A stretch of DNA of 64,000 nt from Nemertoderma westbladi (GCA_032718475.1 JAUCBJ010008857.1:72501-136500), one strand, 5' to 3'. Shown: positions 38,913 through 49,124, numbered from the stretch's first letter. Notes: generated by a model not told the origin, from the letters alone. Translations and numbers: made by a program.

Positions 38913-39665
38913 ATGTCATTAAAGTTGCAACAAGTAATCCGATCATTTAATGGCAAAGGTGATTTTCAAGAGTGGAAAAAGAAATTCGACCTTGTAGCAA
39001 GATCTCAGAAATGGGAAGAGAAGCATCTTTACTTGCCGATGTTTCTGGAAGATCACGCTTTTACCGTTTATGACCAGTTAGACGATGTCAACAAAGAAAA
39101 CTACGAAGTTATTGAAGCGACTTTAACTAGGGCGTTTTCTGTTACACCCTATCAAGCGTATACGCAGTTTGTAAGTCGGAAATGGGGCGTTGGGGAGGCG
39201 GTTGAAGTTTATTTATCGGACCTGAAACGTTTACTTGTGTTGTCTGGTCTGAAACCTACTGACATCGATAGGTTTCATCCCGTGTTGAAATGTCAGTTTA
39301 TTTACGGTCTACCAAGTGAGGTAGGTAGTCAACTTTTGACACTTACTGCGGTTGACGATTATACGCTATCGTTGGAAGATCTCATGGCCCGTGCTAGAAA
39401 TATTATAGTTGATAAGAAACCAGATGACTCCTTGTATGCCGTGGGAGCGGTAGGAGGTAAAACGTATAGTAGACCATCGCCATCTAGCGGGTCAAATAAC
39501 AAACCAACGACAACTTTTGTTTGTTATAACTGTCAGAAAACTGGTCATTATTCCTCGAGTTGTCCGGAGAAGAAATCGATTAGATGCTTTAGGTGCGGTG
39601 GAGGAGGGCACATCGCTAGAGATTGCCCTTCTAAATGGTCGGGAAACGTGAAAGGGGGGTTGTAG
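38913..39665 (+). CDS. gag: Gag-like capsid/nucleocapsid protein
   Basis: 250 residues from the first ATG after the 5' LTR; the same frame is open further upstream into the LTR, but this ATG is the sensible start. Residues about 1-170 form a retrotransposon Gag/capsid-like region (DFQEWKKKFDLVAR, then VEVYLSDLKRLLVLSGL). After a Ser/Gly-rich hinge there are two CCHC zinc knuckles: CYNCQKTGHYSSSC (204-217) and CFRCGGGGHIARDC (225-238). Gag packages the RNA and forms the particle. The frame ends TAG at 39663, just after a six-G run (39654-39659), in an overlap with pol; a -1 shift there would join the two proteins. No lesions are seen. Confidence 0.9.
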   Translation: MSLKLQQVIRSFNGKGDFQEWKKKFDLVARSQKWEEKHLYLPMFLEDHAFTVYDQLDDVNKENYEVIEATLTRAFSVTPYQAYTQFVSRKWGVGEAVEVYLSDLKRLLVLSGLKPTDIDRFHPVLKCQFIYGLPSEVGSQLLTLTAVDDYTLSLEDLMARARNIIVDKKPDDSLYAVGAVGGKTYSRPSPSSGSNNKPTTTFVCYNCQKTGHYSSSCPEKKSIRCFRCGGGGHIARDCPSKWSGNVKGGL

Positions 39666-42600
39666 GAGTTGCCGCACAACCAACCTCCCAGTTAAAGTCC
39701 CCTAGATGTGCGGTTACATTATCTATTAACAACTATGAGCAACGTTACCAGTGCATGGTGGGTATAGATACTTATTGTTCCCATACTATTGTTTCTGCTG
39801 GTTATTTATGTAATAAACCTAGTGCAAATTACTCAAATCAGTTCAGTCAGTCATTACAAATGTTAAATGGTAGTAAAGTAAGAGTTATCGGTAAAGTGCA
39901 ATTACATGTATATGATTTACCTGGTGTTGACAATTGTGTGCTCATTGAAGCGTGGGTGGTACATGGATGTAACATTTTTGATGTTGATATACTGCTTGGA
40001 ATGGATGTTATTTTAAAACTAGGTGGTTTGAATGTTGTTACAAATCCTGTTAGAAATTGTATCACTGCTGTTAGTTTTCCGAATAATGTACTTGACAATG
40101 AAGTGTGTGGAGCTGTTAACAAAGTAAATGATAGTGATGACAAGGACAAAGGCTATGAATCAGTAGGTAAATGTAAATCGAATATATTAACATCTAATAC
40201 TGCTACTGTTCAGTGTTATGACAATGGCGATGTGACTATATCTGAAAGCGATTTTGTTGTAAAGTATTCAAGTGCAAAAGGGTTTTGGGAAGTTGAGTGG
40301 TTATGGAAAAGTGGAAATATACCAGTTGGTACTGTTGGCAGTGGTATTTCAGATTATGGTATGAAATTGTCCAATGATCACATGTCCATGTTTTCAAAGG
40401 AAATGCAGTTTTGGATAGATAATAAATTTTTGGTTGAGTATAAAGAAAATGTACATGGCAATGTCAAATGTGTTCTACCTGTAATGCCTGTGGTACAGGA
40501 ACATAAACTTAGTACACCAGTGAGGCCAGTATTAGATTACAAACGTCTAAATGATTTAATTGAAAGTTATCCAGGACAGCAAATGTCAGTCTGTAGTGAG
40601 AAAATACGAAAGTGGAGGCAATGGTCTGATAATTGTTCACTACTTGACATCAAGAAAGCGTACCTGCAAATTCGTGTAGCTCCACATCTGCTGTGTTATC
40701 AGGTAGTAGCGTATCAAGATAAACTGTATGTAATGTCTAGAATGGGATTTGGGTTAGAAATAGCACGAAAGGTTTTAGATACTATTGTTGAGTTTATATT
40801 GTTTCATGCGTACAGCTTTTCACGCAATTGTGTTGACAGTTATGTTGACAACATCGATGTCGATCAAGATATTGTTTCTTGCAATGAAGTGTCACTTGCT
40901 TTAAACACGTATGGATTGCCTACAAAGGAACCAGTCCCAATAGAAGATAGTTGTGTGTTGGGTTTACAGATTGTAAATTCAAACGGCGTTTTGAAATGGA
41001 CAAGGCGGGAAAAGGGGGATTTAAAACCAAATGTTTCCCAAATGTCTCGAAGGGAGCTCCATTCTTGGTGTGGTAAATTAATAGGTATATACCCAGTTTG
41101 TGGATGGCTTCGTGTAGCATGTAGTTGGATGAAGCGTCAATGTAGTGAAGTTGAAGGACATTGTGATTGGGATGACCCAATACCTTCTTGGGTGTTAAAC
41201 TTAGTCTTGGATATTTGGAAAAGAATTCAGCACAATGATCCTGTAGGAGGCATATGGCGGGCCAAGGTAGAGGATAAATGTTGTGTATTGTTGTGGTGCG
41301 ATGCAAGTGATGTTGCAAAGGCAGTTGTGCTAGAAATTAATGGAGAAGCAGTAGAGGATTGTGCCTGGTTGAGAAAGAAGCGCGAATCAAAACTTCACAT
41401 CAATGTTGTAGAATTAGATGCCGTTTTAGAAGCTGTTAATTTAGCCATTAGTTGGGAGATAAAGGACATCACCATCTGTACAGATTCTATAACAGTTTGT
41501 CGTTGGGTGCAGTCTACCTTAAAGAATATACAACGTGTACATATAGATGGTATGTATGTAAATTTAGTTAAACGACGACTGGAGCTTATTCTAGAACTGA
41601 CAAGAGTATACAAGTTAAATGTCAATATTCAGTGGGTTACTTCAAAGACGAATAAGGCTGATGTACTTACAAGATTACCTAAAGAGTGGTTATCTATGAA
41701 AAAGTCACATATATGTAAAGAGAGTGGACGTCAAGTGATAGAAAATGTTGAAAGTTTTGGTGGCATTGTTAAGAGTAACCAGAGTGAGTATTACTGTGGT
41801 ATATCTCTGTGTCGTATAAAGGAGGAACAATTGAATGACGCAGAAATTCAAAATCTTTTCAGCAAAGCCAAAGTTTTGTCAAATTTTAATGGCATAAAAA
41901 GTCAGATTATCTCGATTGATGATATATTATTTAGAACAGTGAAGGTTCCCCCAGATGAAGAATTTAATGTTCCCCTGCTATCAAAAACTCTAGAATGTGA
42001 AGCAATCGCGAATGTTCACAAATCATATGGGCACCCCTGCCATGAAACGACCAGAGAATTGTTGCGTCGTAAATGTTATTTCCCGAATATGTCAAGTAAA
42101 TGTCAAGAATACTTAAGGAACTGCGAGGCATGTTCGTTAGCAAATCCGTTAAAGCCAGAAAGTAGTGTTGGTAACGCGCGCATGGTTATTCCTGACAGAC
42201 CATGGCAGGTTATCCAGATGGATACAGTCAAAATTCCAGGAGACAGTTATTATGTTGGGTTATTGGTTTTATTTGATGTCCTGACCAAATACGTTGAAGT
42301 AGTATCAATTAAAAGCTATTCTCATGATGATATAATCGAGGCATTGTTAGAAATATGTCGACGCTGGGGGCCTCCAGAGATTATCCGTAGCGACAGTGGT
42401 ACTGAATTGTGGAATCGTATGACAAAGGAGTTATTTAATCAATTCAATATAGTAGTGCGACGAGGGGCCGTTAGACATCCTGAAAGTCAGGGTGCGGTGG
42501 AGAGATTCCATAGAACATTCCTAACTCTTATTAGAAAAACCGTTGACTGCAATCGATCATGGAAAGCAGATATAGATTTACTACTATACTATTATCGCCA

Positions 42601-43225
42601 TCGTCCAACTACTACAACATCAGTTACACCTACTAAGGCAATGTGTGGTTGGGACTGGCAGACACCAAGAATAAATAGAGACGCATCGATAAGTATGATA
42701 AAATATTGCAGCCGTGACCCCAAGTTAGTCGACTATCTAGATGAGTGCCTATCTCATCTAGACAAGTTGTCTCTTAAACCTCCGAGAGTATTTTCAACGG
42801 GGGATCAAGTTTATTTACAGCGTGAAGCGCGTGCACCAAAATCATTGAACCTATGGGTTAAAACTTGGTCAATTGTCGACATCGTTAATGAATCAACTGT
42901 TGTCATTAGCCACAACGATGGAAAGTTTCGTGACAAGATTGTCAATATTGACATTATTAAGCATGCAGTGGAAGTAGACTCTGATAATGTTGTAAAGCCG
43001 GAACTTAGTAACATAGGATCCAATACTGATAGATCTAAAACTCTTTCATCTCATTTAGATCATGAAGAGGTAGTTAATGAATTGATCGCTGGTGAAGAGA
43101 TTAGCTCTTCAGATAACATTGTCGAGGAGATTGGGATTGAAAGCAGTGACGACAGTGTAGAGTTAGAAATTCCGAGAAGATCCACCCGTGTGCGTCATCC
43201 AGTAGATCGTTACGGTATTATATAA
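39635..43225 (+). CDS. pol: Pol polyprotein: protease, RT, RNase H, integrase
   Basis: 1196 codons counted from the first ATG in frame, which lies in the -1 frame inside the end of gag; translation probably enters by frameshifting. Domains: aspartic protease (GIDTYCSHT, Asp45, with the late LLGMD motif at 120-124; the usual Gly after DT is Tyr). RT (RPVLDYKRLN, catalytic Asp338 in LLDIKKAYLQI, then YVDN at 403-406 instead of the usual YxDD). RNase H (Asp556, Glu593, Asp617 in LLWCDAS, NVVELDAV, CTDSITV). Integrase with HHCC zinc finger (His795/His800 and Cys830/Cys833) and a D,D35E core (Asp863, Asp920, Glu956). The C-terminal tail ends RRSTRVRHPVDRYGII. Unbroken frame. The Asp-to-Asn change in the active-site box (codon AAC at 40850) would be expected to cripple RT. 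Confidence 0.92.
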   Translation: MVGKRERGVVGVAAQPTSQLKSPRCAVTLSINNYEQRYQCMVGIDTYCSHTIVSAGYLCNKPSANYSNQFSQSLQMLNGSKVRVIGKVQLHVYDLPGVDNCVLIEAWVVHGCNIFDVDILLGMDVILKLGGLNVVTNPVRNCITAVSFPNNVLDNEVCGAVNKVNDSDDKDKGYESVGKCKSNILTSNTATVQCYDNGDVTISESDFVVKYSSAKGFWEVEWLWKSGNIPVGTVGSGISDYGMKLSNDHMSMFSKEMQFWIDNKFLVEYKENVHGNVKCVLPVMPVVQEHKLSTPVRPVLDYKRLNDLIESYPGQQMSVCSEKIRKWRQWSDNCSLLDIKKAYLQIRVAPHLLCYQVVAYQDKLYVMSRMGFGLEIARKVLDTIVEFILFHAYSFSRNCVDSYVDNIDVDQDIVSCNEVSLALNTYGLPTKEPVPIEDSCVLGLQIVNSNGVLKWTRREKGDLKPNVSQMSRRELHSWCGKLIGIYPVCGWLRVACSWMKRQCSEVEGHCDWDDPIPSWVLNLVLDIWKRIQHNDPVGGIWRAKVEDKCCVLLWCDASDVAKAVVLEINGEAVEDCAWLRKKRESKLHINVVELDAVLEAVNLAISWEIKDITICTDSITVCRWVQSTLKNIQRVHIDGMYVNLVKRRLELILELTRVYKLNVNIQWVTSKTNKADVLTRLPKEWLSMKKSHICKESGRQVIENVESFGGIVKSNQSEYYCGISLCRIKEEQLNDAEIQNLFSKAKVLSNFNGIKSQIISIDDILFRTVKVPPDEEFNVPLLSKTLECEAIANVHKSYGHPCHETTRELLRRKCYFPNMSSKCQEYLRNCEACSLANPLKPESSVGNARMVIPDRPWQVIQMDTVKIPGDSYYVGLLVLFDVLTKYVEVVSIKSYSHDDIIEALLEICRRWGPPEIIRSDSGTELWNRMTKELFNQFNIVVRRGAVRHPESQGAVERFHRTFLTLIRKTVDCNRSWKADIDLLLYYYRHRPTTTTSVTPTKAMCGWDWQTPRINRDASISMIKYCSRDPKLVDYLDECLSHLDKLSLKPPRVFSTGDQVYLQREARAPKSLNLWVKTWSIVDIVNESTVVISHNDGKFRDKIVNIDIIKHAVEVDSDNVVKPELSNIGSNTDRSKTLSSHLDHEEVVNELIAGEEISSSDNIVEEIGIESSDDSVELEIPRRSTRVRHPVDRYGII

Positions 43226-43276
43226 AAAATTGATTGTTGAATTACATTTTGATAAAAAATTGCGCGAATATTTTAT

Positions 43277-43286
43277 CAGGGGAAGG
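43277..43286 (+). promoter_or_regulatory. Polypurine tract before 3' LTR
   Basis: CAGGGGAAGG ends exactly where the 3' LTR starts, the expected place for plus-strand priming. Confidence 0.6.
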
Positions 43287-43553
43287 TGTGATTATTTAAT
43301 ATTATCAATAATAGTATATCAAAGTTAATCAGCTGTGTGAGAGAAAGTGAGTAATGAGGGAGAGAGAATAGAGGAGAGGCAGAAAGGATTTGGAAAAGTT
43401 GGCATAGATTGTGTGATGAATTGAAAGTCGAGATTGTTTCAGATTGTTTCTTGTTTATTTATTTAGTGTAATTAATTTCATTAATATTATTATTATATAT
43501 TGTTTAAATATTAAATTGTATATTCATATAAATTGCTTGTGTTTTCAATTACA
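43287..43553 (+). repeat. 3' LTR (267 bp)
   Basis: Same sequence as the 5' LTR over the full length as far as I can read it. It is followed by GGAA, the target duplication. Confidence 0.93.
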
Positions 43554-43670
43554 GGAAGTAGGGTTGAGCACAATGGCAGCATATGATGGTATTGACAGAT
43601 GGGAGGCCATAAGGAGGTAAATTGCGGACATACTGTACAAGGTATTTCCAGGTCTATCTTTTACCTGAGC

Positions 43671-43925
43671 CGCTAGTTGAATGGTTAGAGCGTCAGGCTT
43701 CAAAGCCGGAGGTCACCAGTTCGATCCCACCGGGTTGTCATTGCCGACTTTACAAAAGCTGTGCCCAACAAAAAGTTATAGCATCTTTGCAGTTTACCCC
43801 ACGCGAAGAATACCAAGTTTTAACGTTAACCCCAAGTTACAGAAGGGCTGGAACCAAAACAATAAACTAATTAGTATTTGTACAGGTTATAAAACGGCCG
43901 ATACAAAAATAACCGATATGTGATG
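43671..43925 (+). mobile_element. tRNA-derived SINE (family 2), single copy
   Basis: The head has an A box (TAGTTGAATGGTTAGAGCG) and B box (AGTTCGATCCC) with tRNA-like spacing. It is followed by GTCATTGCCGACTTTACAAA and CCCAACAAAAAGTTATAGC, shared with the dimer at 33.9 kb, then a body (GCGAAGAATACCAAG; CCAAAACAATAAACTAATTA; GTACAGGTTATAAAACGG) shared with 48.77-48.98 kb. The arms do not pair as a functional tRNA, so this is a SINE head and not a tRNA gene. Its end is poorly defined. Confidence 0.7.
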
Positions 43926-44035
43926 AAAACATTATTACTGTAAGTTTACTAATTAGTTCATTAGGAACCGATACTATACGATAGGTTGATAATGTAAGGT
44001 GTGTCGGCTATATGTGTGAAGGAGACTATACTACT

Positions 44036-44226
44036 GCGATCGGCATGCTGCATTGCAGCTGCATTATATATATATTACATATATATTAAGAATGCTGTGC
44101 TGGCTTGTTGACAAAATTGCGCCACGACAACTCCATATCACCCATGACATTTGCTAGATCATCCGCATCTTCAAGGCCAGTGTCCTTTAAGATGCGTCTC
44201 AAGAAAGTCAAGGGCTGTCCACCATG
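44036..44226 (-). pseudogene. LINE-C 3'-end fragment with TA-expanded terminus
   Basis: Reverse complement of the LINE-C C-terminal coding end (matching MTFLRR and GDLANVMGD-type codons) and of the terminal GCAGCTGCAATGCAGCATG. An extra ATATATATGTAATATATATA tract sits between the stop codon and the terminus. The copy at 51.9 kb carries a similar tract, marking a subfamily. Confidence 0.85.
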
Positions 44227-44786
44227 GTTATCAGTTAACTCCTGACCGGCTGCCTGTCTCACCCCCTACTGGAGAGAGAGCAGTCAACAATTCTTTGAGT
44301 CCCTTTCCTGATGACCTTTCTGGCCCAAACCCTGGGTCACCAGGGAGGCCAGATTGTGATGGGGAGAGGGATTCTGGAGTTGGAGGCTACTCTCATGTTC
44401 CACCCCGACCAACAAAGCCATTGGTGAATCTGAGGCAAGTCACTAGACTAACCTTAGTAAACACCCTAACACTCGGGTCCCCAATGCGACAAGGTGAGCT
44501 GACTGCCTTGGCAGATAAGCTTTCTCTTAGCGCAGTGGGTATTCAAGAGCACCGAATGCAGACTGGACAGACTGATGAGGTTCTGATTAAGGACATGGGG
44601 GGCGGTTGGCGACTCGCCCTCGCGTCAGCAGATGATAGTGGCAATGGTGGAATTGGTCTATTGATGAATCCAACTGCACATGCAGCATTGGACAAAATAG
44701 ACCAAATCTCTAACCGCATCATCCGTTGCCACTTCTCATGTTCTGGAAGACTGGCTAAGAAGTTTCCTAAGGTGGTTCTGATTGTG
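44227..44786 (+). pseudogene. LINE-C host copy, part 1: N-terminal region and first half of endonuclease
   Basis: The frame runs from a Pro/Ser-rich leader (GYSHVPPRPTKPLVNLR) into an APE endonuclease: LTLVNTLTLGSPMRQGEL (catalytic Asn region), SAVGIQEHRM (catalytic Glu), then GNGGIGLLMN, stopping at KKFPKVVLIVC. The next residues of the domain (YSPTS) are found in the same codon register at 45934, so this is one gene cut by an 1147-bp insertion. The 5' end of the element is not defined; the minus-strand fragment to the left abuts it. Confidence 0.8.
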
Positions 44787-45933
44787 TGCCTTTGATTCAG
44801 TCTCTCGCTCACGTATGTTCAGCATACTTTCATTATATGGGATTCCTGATGAAATTATTGCAGCAATCAGATCAGTATACGATGGTTCGACAACATTTGT
44901 GTCTACTGTTGACGGTGACACAGAACCATTTGAAGTGTTATGGGGCGTCCTCCAAGGAGACACACTTGCACCATTCTTGTTCATTATTGTGGTTGACTAT
45001 GTTCTACGCATGTCCTTAGATCATCATAATGATGATGGGGTGATGATAACTTCACCTTCTGGCTCCAGAAGTCGATGAAATCCTGCCAAGTACCTAACTG
45101 ATCTAGACTTTGCTGATGACTTAGGAGTACTCTCAGAATCATTAGAGGGAGCCCAACGGCTCCTCAGCTCATTAGAACATGCTGCTTCTAGTGTTGGTCT
45201 TTTTATTAACTCCAGAAAGACCAAAATTCTGACAGTTAACTTTGAAAGTCCTCAGCAAGTCTCTGATCGGATGAGCATAAGCTCAAAGGATGGTATGCTT
45301 GAACATGTCGACGACTTCTGTTACCTGGGATCATGGATCCGGAAGTCAGGTGAGGACCTTCGAATACGTAAGGGAAAGGCATGGGCAGCCTTGAATAGGC
45401 TTTCCAGGATTTGGAAGTCACCGAGAATTAATCGGAAACTTAAGGTCCGATTATTTAGAGCAGCAGTAGTTCCAGTACTCCTCTACGGGAGTCCATGCTG
45501 GGCTCTAACTGCTGAGGACACCAAATAATCTCTGGATGGCACATTCACAAGAATGCTACGCCGGGTTCATTGTGTCAAGTACAATGCACACATCTCCAAC
45601 CAGACACTATATAACATTGGAGGTGTCTCATTGGTTCCCCCAAGCTTGACACTAGAACAAAATCGCCTCCGCTTTGCAGGACATTGCTTTCGCCGCGAGG
45701 ACCAGCCACTGCATAATCTTGTACTTTGGCAGCCTCATGGAGTGAATAAGCATGGTGGACAGCCCATGACTTTCTTGAGACGCATCTTAAAAGACACTGG
45801 CCTTGAAGATGCGGATGATCTAGCAAATGTCATGGGTGATAGGGAGTTGTGGCGGTGCAATTTTGTTGACAAGCCGGCACAGCATTCTTAAAAATGCAGC
45901 TGCAATGCAGCATGCCGATCCTAGTAGTAGTAG
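44787..45933 (+). pseudogene. 5'-truncated LINE-C copy inserted in another LINE-C
   Basis: Starts abruptly inside the RT (AFDSVSRSRMFSILSLYGIP) and runs through GVLQGDTLAPFLF, DLDFADDLGVL, YLGSWIRKSGEDLR and RFAGHCFRRED to the stop after KPAQHS, then the terminus GCAGCTGCAATGCAGCATG and a (TAG)n tail ending at 45933. Lesions: a TGA at 45076-45078, where the copy at 47.7 kb has GGA, and extra bases near 45527 that create a stop. It is nearly identical to the copy at 47.4-48.5 kb. A truncated 5' end and a microsatellite 3' tail are typical of target-primed LINE insertion. Confidence 0.88.
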
Positions 45934-48556
45934 CTACTCTCCAACTAGTGTTGCCCCTGTAGAGGAGGTGGAAAATTTCTACCACAATCTACAAGCAGCT
46001 ACTGATGGAGTGGATCAGCATGCATTCTTAACATTCCTGGGAGACTTTAATGCGAGTCTGCATCAATCACCTACATCGCCCTGGGTCTATAGCAATAGTG
46101 TTAACCGAAATTCTGTCCATCTTCAGGATTTTATCTCTGGAAATGGATTGTTTTCGGCTGGAACCCAGTTCAAGAAGCGAACTGGAAAGCTATGGACTCG
46201 TAGTGGACCCAGTGGTCACAAGTCCCAGATAGACCATATTCTGTTTCGTAGGAAATACAGGAGCTCTATACAAGACTGTAATGCATTTACACTTCGACCC
46301 TTCTCCAGTGATCACCGCCTTATTGTGGCCAAGGTAAGACTTAGTCTGCGTGCTAGCAGAACAACGAAATCTCCCTTGCCGCGGCATGACTGGTCCTCTC
46401 TGTTGCAACAGCCAAGTGTGAGATCCAGCTTCACACTACAGCTGAGCAACAGGTATGAGGCTCTTGCCTCTGAGGCGGCAGATCACTGTGAGGGCTATAC
46501 TGCCTTTACAGAAGCAGTTAAGTTAGCAGCTGCAGAAACAGTTCCTGTATACCCTTGAAACAGGAAAAGGGCCCCCTGGACTGACAACAAAATTCAAAAG
46601 TGCCGAAATGACCTTCATAAGGCGCAGAAAGAGTCCCGACTCAAACAGACTACAGCGGCCAAGAATGCAGTTAAGGCTGCATCTAGGTCCCTGAACAGGC
46701 AGTACTCTGTTAATCTACAGGAGCTAATAAACCAACAGGTTGATGCCATCAATGATGCTGACGACAGCAGGCAATCATCCCAGGCATGGAAATCGATCAA
46801 TCTGCTTACTGGGCGGAAAAGCCAACCAACCACCAAGGTTAAGGCTGAATCACCAGCCGATCGCCTCAATGGTTTGAAAGCCCACTTTGAAAAGCTCCTC
46901 AATAATGACAGGGTATTGCCTGATAACTTTATAGAAGTAAAGGTGTCTGAGTCTGTACTCCCAGATATTCCCATTGGCGATATCTCCTTTGCAGAAGTGA
47001 AGGCTGCTGCAAAGAGCATTAAGACCAATCGTGCCAGTGGAGTAGATGGTGTTCCCCCTGAGGTCTTTAAAATACCTGAGTGTTTAAAGCTCATCTATCC
47101 CATCATAGTAGACATGTACCGTACAACAAGAGTCCCACAAGAAATGAAAACAAATAAGTTGGTGCCAGTTCCCAAGAAGGGCAACCTAACACTCTATGGT
47201 TCTTTTCGGGGAATCTCATTGATCTCGATTGCTGCAAAGCTATACAATAGGATTCTATTAAATCGCATCAGGGATCCCATTGAGAGACTGCTCCGTGGAA
47301 ACCAGAATGGGTTCCGTAAAGGTCGTGGGACCATGGAGCCCATTTTGGCACTTAGAAGGATAATTGAAGAATTATCAAAAAAGAAAGACAGGCATCTGGC
47401 TGTTATCTTTGTTGACTTCTTCAAGGCCTTTGATTCAGTCTCTCGCTCACGTATGTTCAGCATACTTTCATTATATGGGATTCCTGATGAAATTATTGCA
47501 GCAATCAGATCAGTATACGATGGTTCGACAACATTTGTGTCTACTGTTGACGGTGACACAGAACCATTTGAAGTGTTATGGGGCGTCCTCCAAGGAGACA
47601 CACTTGCACCATTCTTGTTCATTATTGTGGTTGACTATGTTCTACGCATGTCCTTAGATCATCATAATGATGATGGGGTGATGATAACTCCACCTACTGG
47701 CTCCAGAAGTCGAGGAAATCCTGCCAAGTACCTAACTGATCTAGACTTTGCTGATGACTTAGGAGTACTCTCAGAATCATTAGAGGGAGCCCAACGGCTC
47801 CTCAGCTCATTAGAACATGCTGCTTCTAGTGTTGGTCTTTTTATTAACTCCAGAAAGACCAAAATTCTGACAGTTAACTTTGAAAGTCCTCAGCAAGTCT
47901 CTGATCGGATGAGCATAAGCTCAAAGGATGGTATGCTTGAGCATGTGGACGACTTCTGTTACCTGGGATCATGGATCCGGAAGTCAGGTGAGGACCTTCG
48001 AATACGTAAGGGAAAGGCATGGGCAGCCTTGAATAGGCTTTCCAGGATTTGGAAGTCACCGAGAATTAATCGGAAACTTAAGGTCCGATTATTTAGAGCA
48101 GCAGTAGTTCCAGTACTCCTCTACGGGAGTCCATGCTGGGCTCTAACTGCTGAGGACACCAAATCTCTGGATGGCACATTCACAAGAATGCTACGCCGGG
48201 TTCATTGTGTCAAGTACAATGCACACATCTCCAACCAGACACTATATAACATTGGAGGTGTCTCATTGGTTCCCCCAAGCTTGACACTAGAACAAAATCG
48301 CCTCCGCTTTGCAGGACATTGCTTTCGCCGTGAGGACCAGCCAGTGCATAATCTTGTACTTTGGCAGCCTCATGGAGTGAATAAGCATGGTGGACAGCCC
48401 ATGACTTTCTTGAGACGCATCTTAATGGACACTAGCCTTAAAGATGCGGATGATCTAGCAAATGTCATGGGTGATAGGGAGTTGTGGCGGTGCAATTTTG
48501 TTGACAAGACGGCACAGCATTCTTAAAAATGCAGCTGCAATGCAGCATGCCGATCC
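45934..48556 (+). pseudogene. LINE-C host copy, part 2: endonuclease second half, RT and 3' end (one stop)
   Basis: Continues the endonuclease from part 1: YSPTSVAPVEEVENFYH, FLGDFNAS, KSQIDHILF, SSDHRLIVAK. The linker follows, then RT: NRASGVDGVPPEVFK, NQNGFRKGRGT, VIFVDFFKAFDSV, GVLQGDTLAPFLF, FADDLGVL (both Asp present) and a C-terminal region ending DKTAQHS at 48526. The same frame stays open throughout except for one TGA at 46556-46558, where the sister copy at 63.8 kb reads CGA, a C-to-T change. The motifs and the short microsatellite 3' tail suggest an RTE-type LINE. Downstream is the shared terminus at 48528-48556. Confidence 0.9.
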
Positions 48557-48559
48557 TAG

Positions 48560-48690
48560 TACCATGGTTATTGACTCCATGAGGCCGCCGAAGCAGAAGA
48601 TTATACACTGGCTGGTTCTCACGGCGAAAGCAATGGTCCTGCAAAGCGGTGTCGGCTTGCAAAGCGGAGGCGAAGGATTTCACTTTTCGG
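48560..48690 (-). pseudogene. LINE-C internal fragment
   Basis: The reverse complement encodes FRRENQPVYN and RPHGVNNHG, matching the conserved RT C-terminal block. It abuts the end of the plus-strand copy and has a ~15-bp internal duplication (TGCAAAGCGG twice). Confidence 0.8.
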
Positions 48691-48764
48691 TCGACTTTTT
48701 ATTGGAATTTCATATATGAAGATATTTAATTTTTTTTAATTTATCGTTATTAAGTGTTTTATAG

Positions 48765-48982
48765 CGCGTATTCTGTCCTATAACCTGTACATATACTAAT
48801 TCGTTTATTGTTTTGGTTAGATTCAGACCTTGTGTAACCTGTGTTTTTGGTGAAAACCTGGTATTCTTCACATGGGGGTAACTGCAAAGTGAAATATAAC
48901 GGCAGAAAAACTGGTATTCTTCACATGGGGGTAACTGCAAAGTGAAATATAACGGCAGAAAAACTGGTATTCTTCACATGGG
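48765..48982 (-). mobile_element. SINE family 2 body with internal 61-bp duplication
   Basis: The reverse complement carries CCAAAACAATAAACGAATTA and GTACAGGTTATAGGACAG, matching the SINE body at 43.8-43.9 kb. The block with TGGTATTCTTCACATGGG recurs about 2.3 times with a ~61-bp period. Confidence 0.6.
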
Positions 48983-49021
48983 CCTTAAGAATACTATGCC
49001 GGCTTCTCGACAAAATTGTTA
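48983..49021 (-). pseudogene. Short LINE-C 3' fragment
   Basis: CTTAAGAATACTATGCCGGC and TTCTCGACAAAATTG match the reverse complement of the LINE-C stop-codon region. Confidence 0.6.
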
Positions 49022-49124
49022 GCGAATTCGATCCGCTATGCCTTCCTATTACAAACGTTAGTCAGCGGGGTGATCATTAAGTGGTTTGTGGATATAGGGG
49101 CAAGAGGGTCTATCGCTGACAATG

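Larger units (their letters stand above)
38624..43553 (+). mobile_element. Complete Ty3/gypsy-type LTR retrotransposon
   Basis: Two 267-bp LTRs (38624-38890 and 43287-43553), TGTG...TACA, read as identical by eye. They bracket gag and pol in overlapping frames. A 4-bp target duplication GGAA flanks the element (38620-38623 and 43554-43557). A purine-rich AGGGGAAGG directly precedes the 3' LTR as polypurine tract. The primer site after the 5' LTR (AGCTATCACCGC) does not show the common TGG start, so the primer is unclear. Domain order protease-RT-RNase H-integrase indicates the Ty3/gypsy arrangement. There is no envelope gene. Matching LTRs imply recent insertion, although the RT active site is altered. 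Confidence 0.92.

Noticed and set aside
43573-43620. Possible first exon just after the LTR element (ATG, 15 codons, then a GTAAAT donor-like site)
   Set aside because: Very short; the donor match is easily found by chance and nothing downstream continues it.
43671-43742. Functional tRNA gene
   Set aside because: A and B boxes are present but acceptor and T-stem pairing is poor, and the sequence continues into a SINE body found elsewhere in the window.
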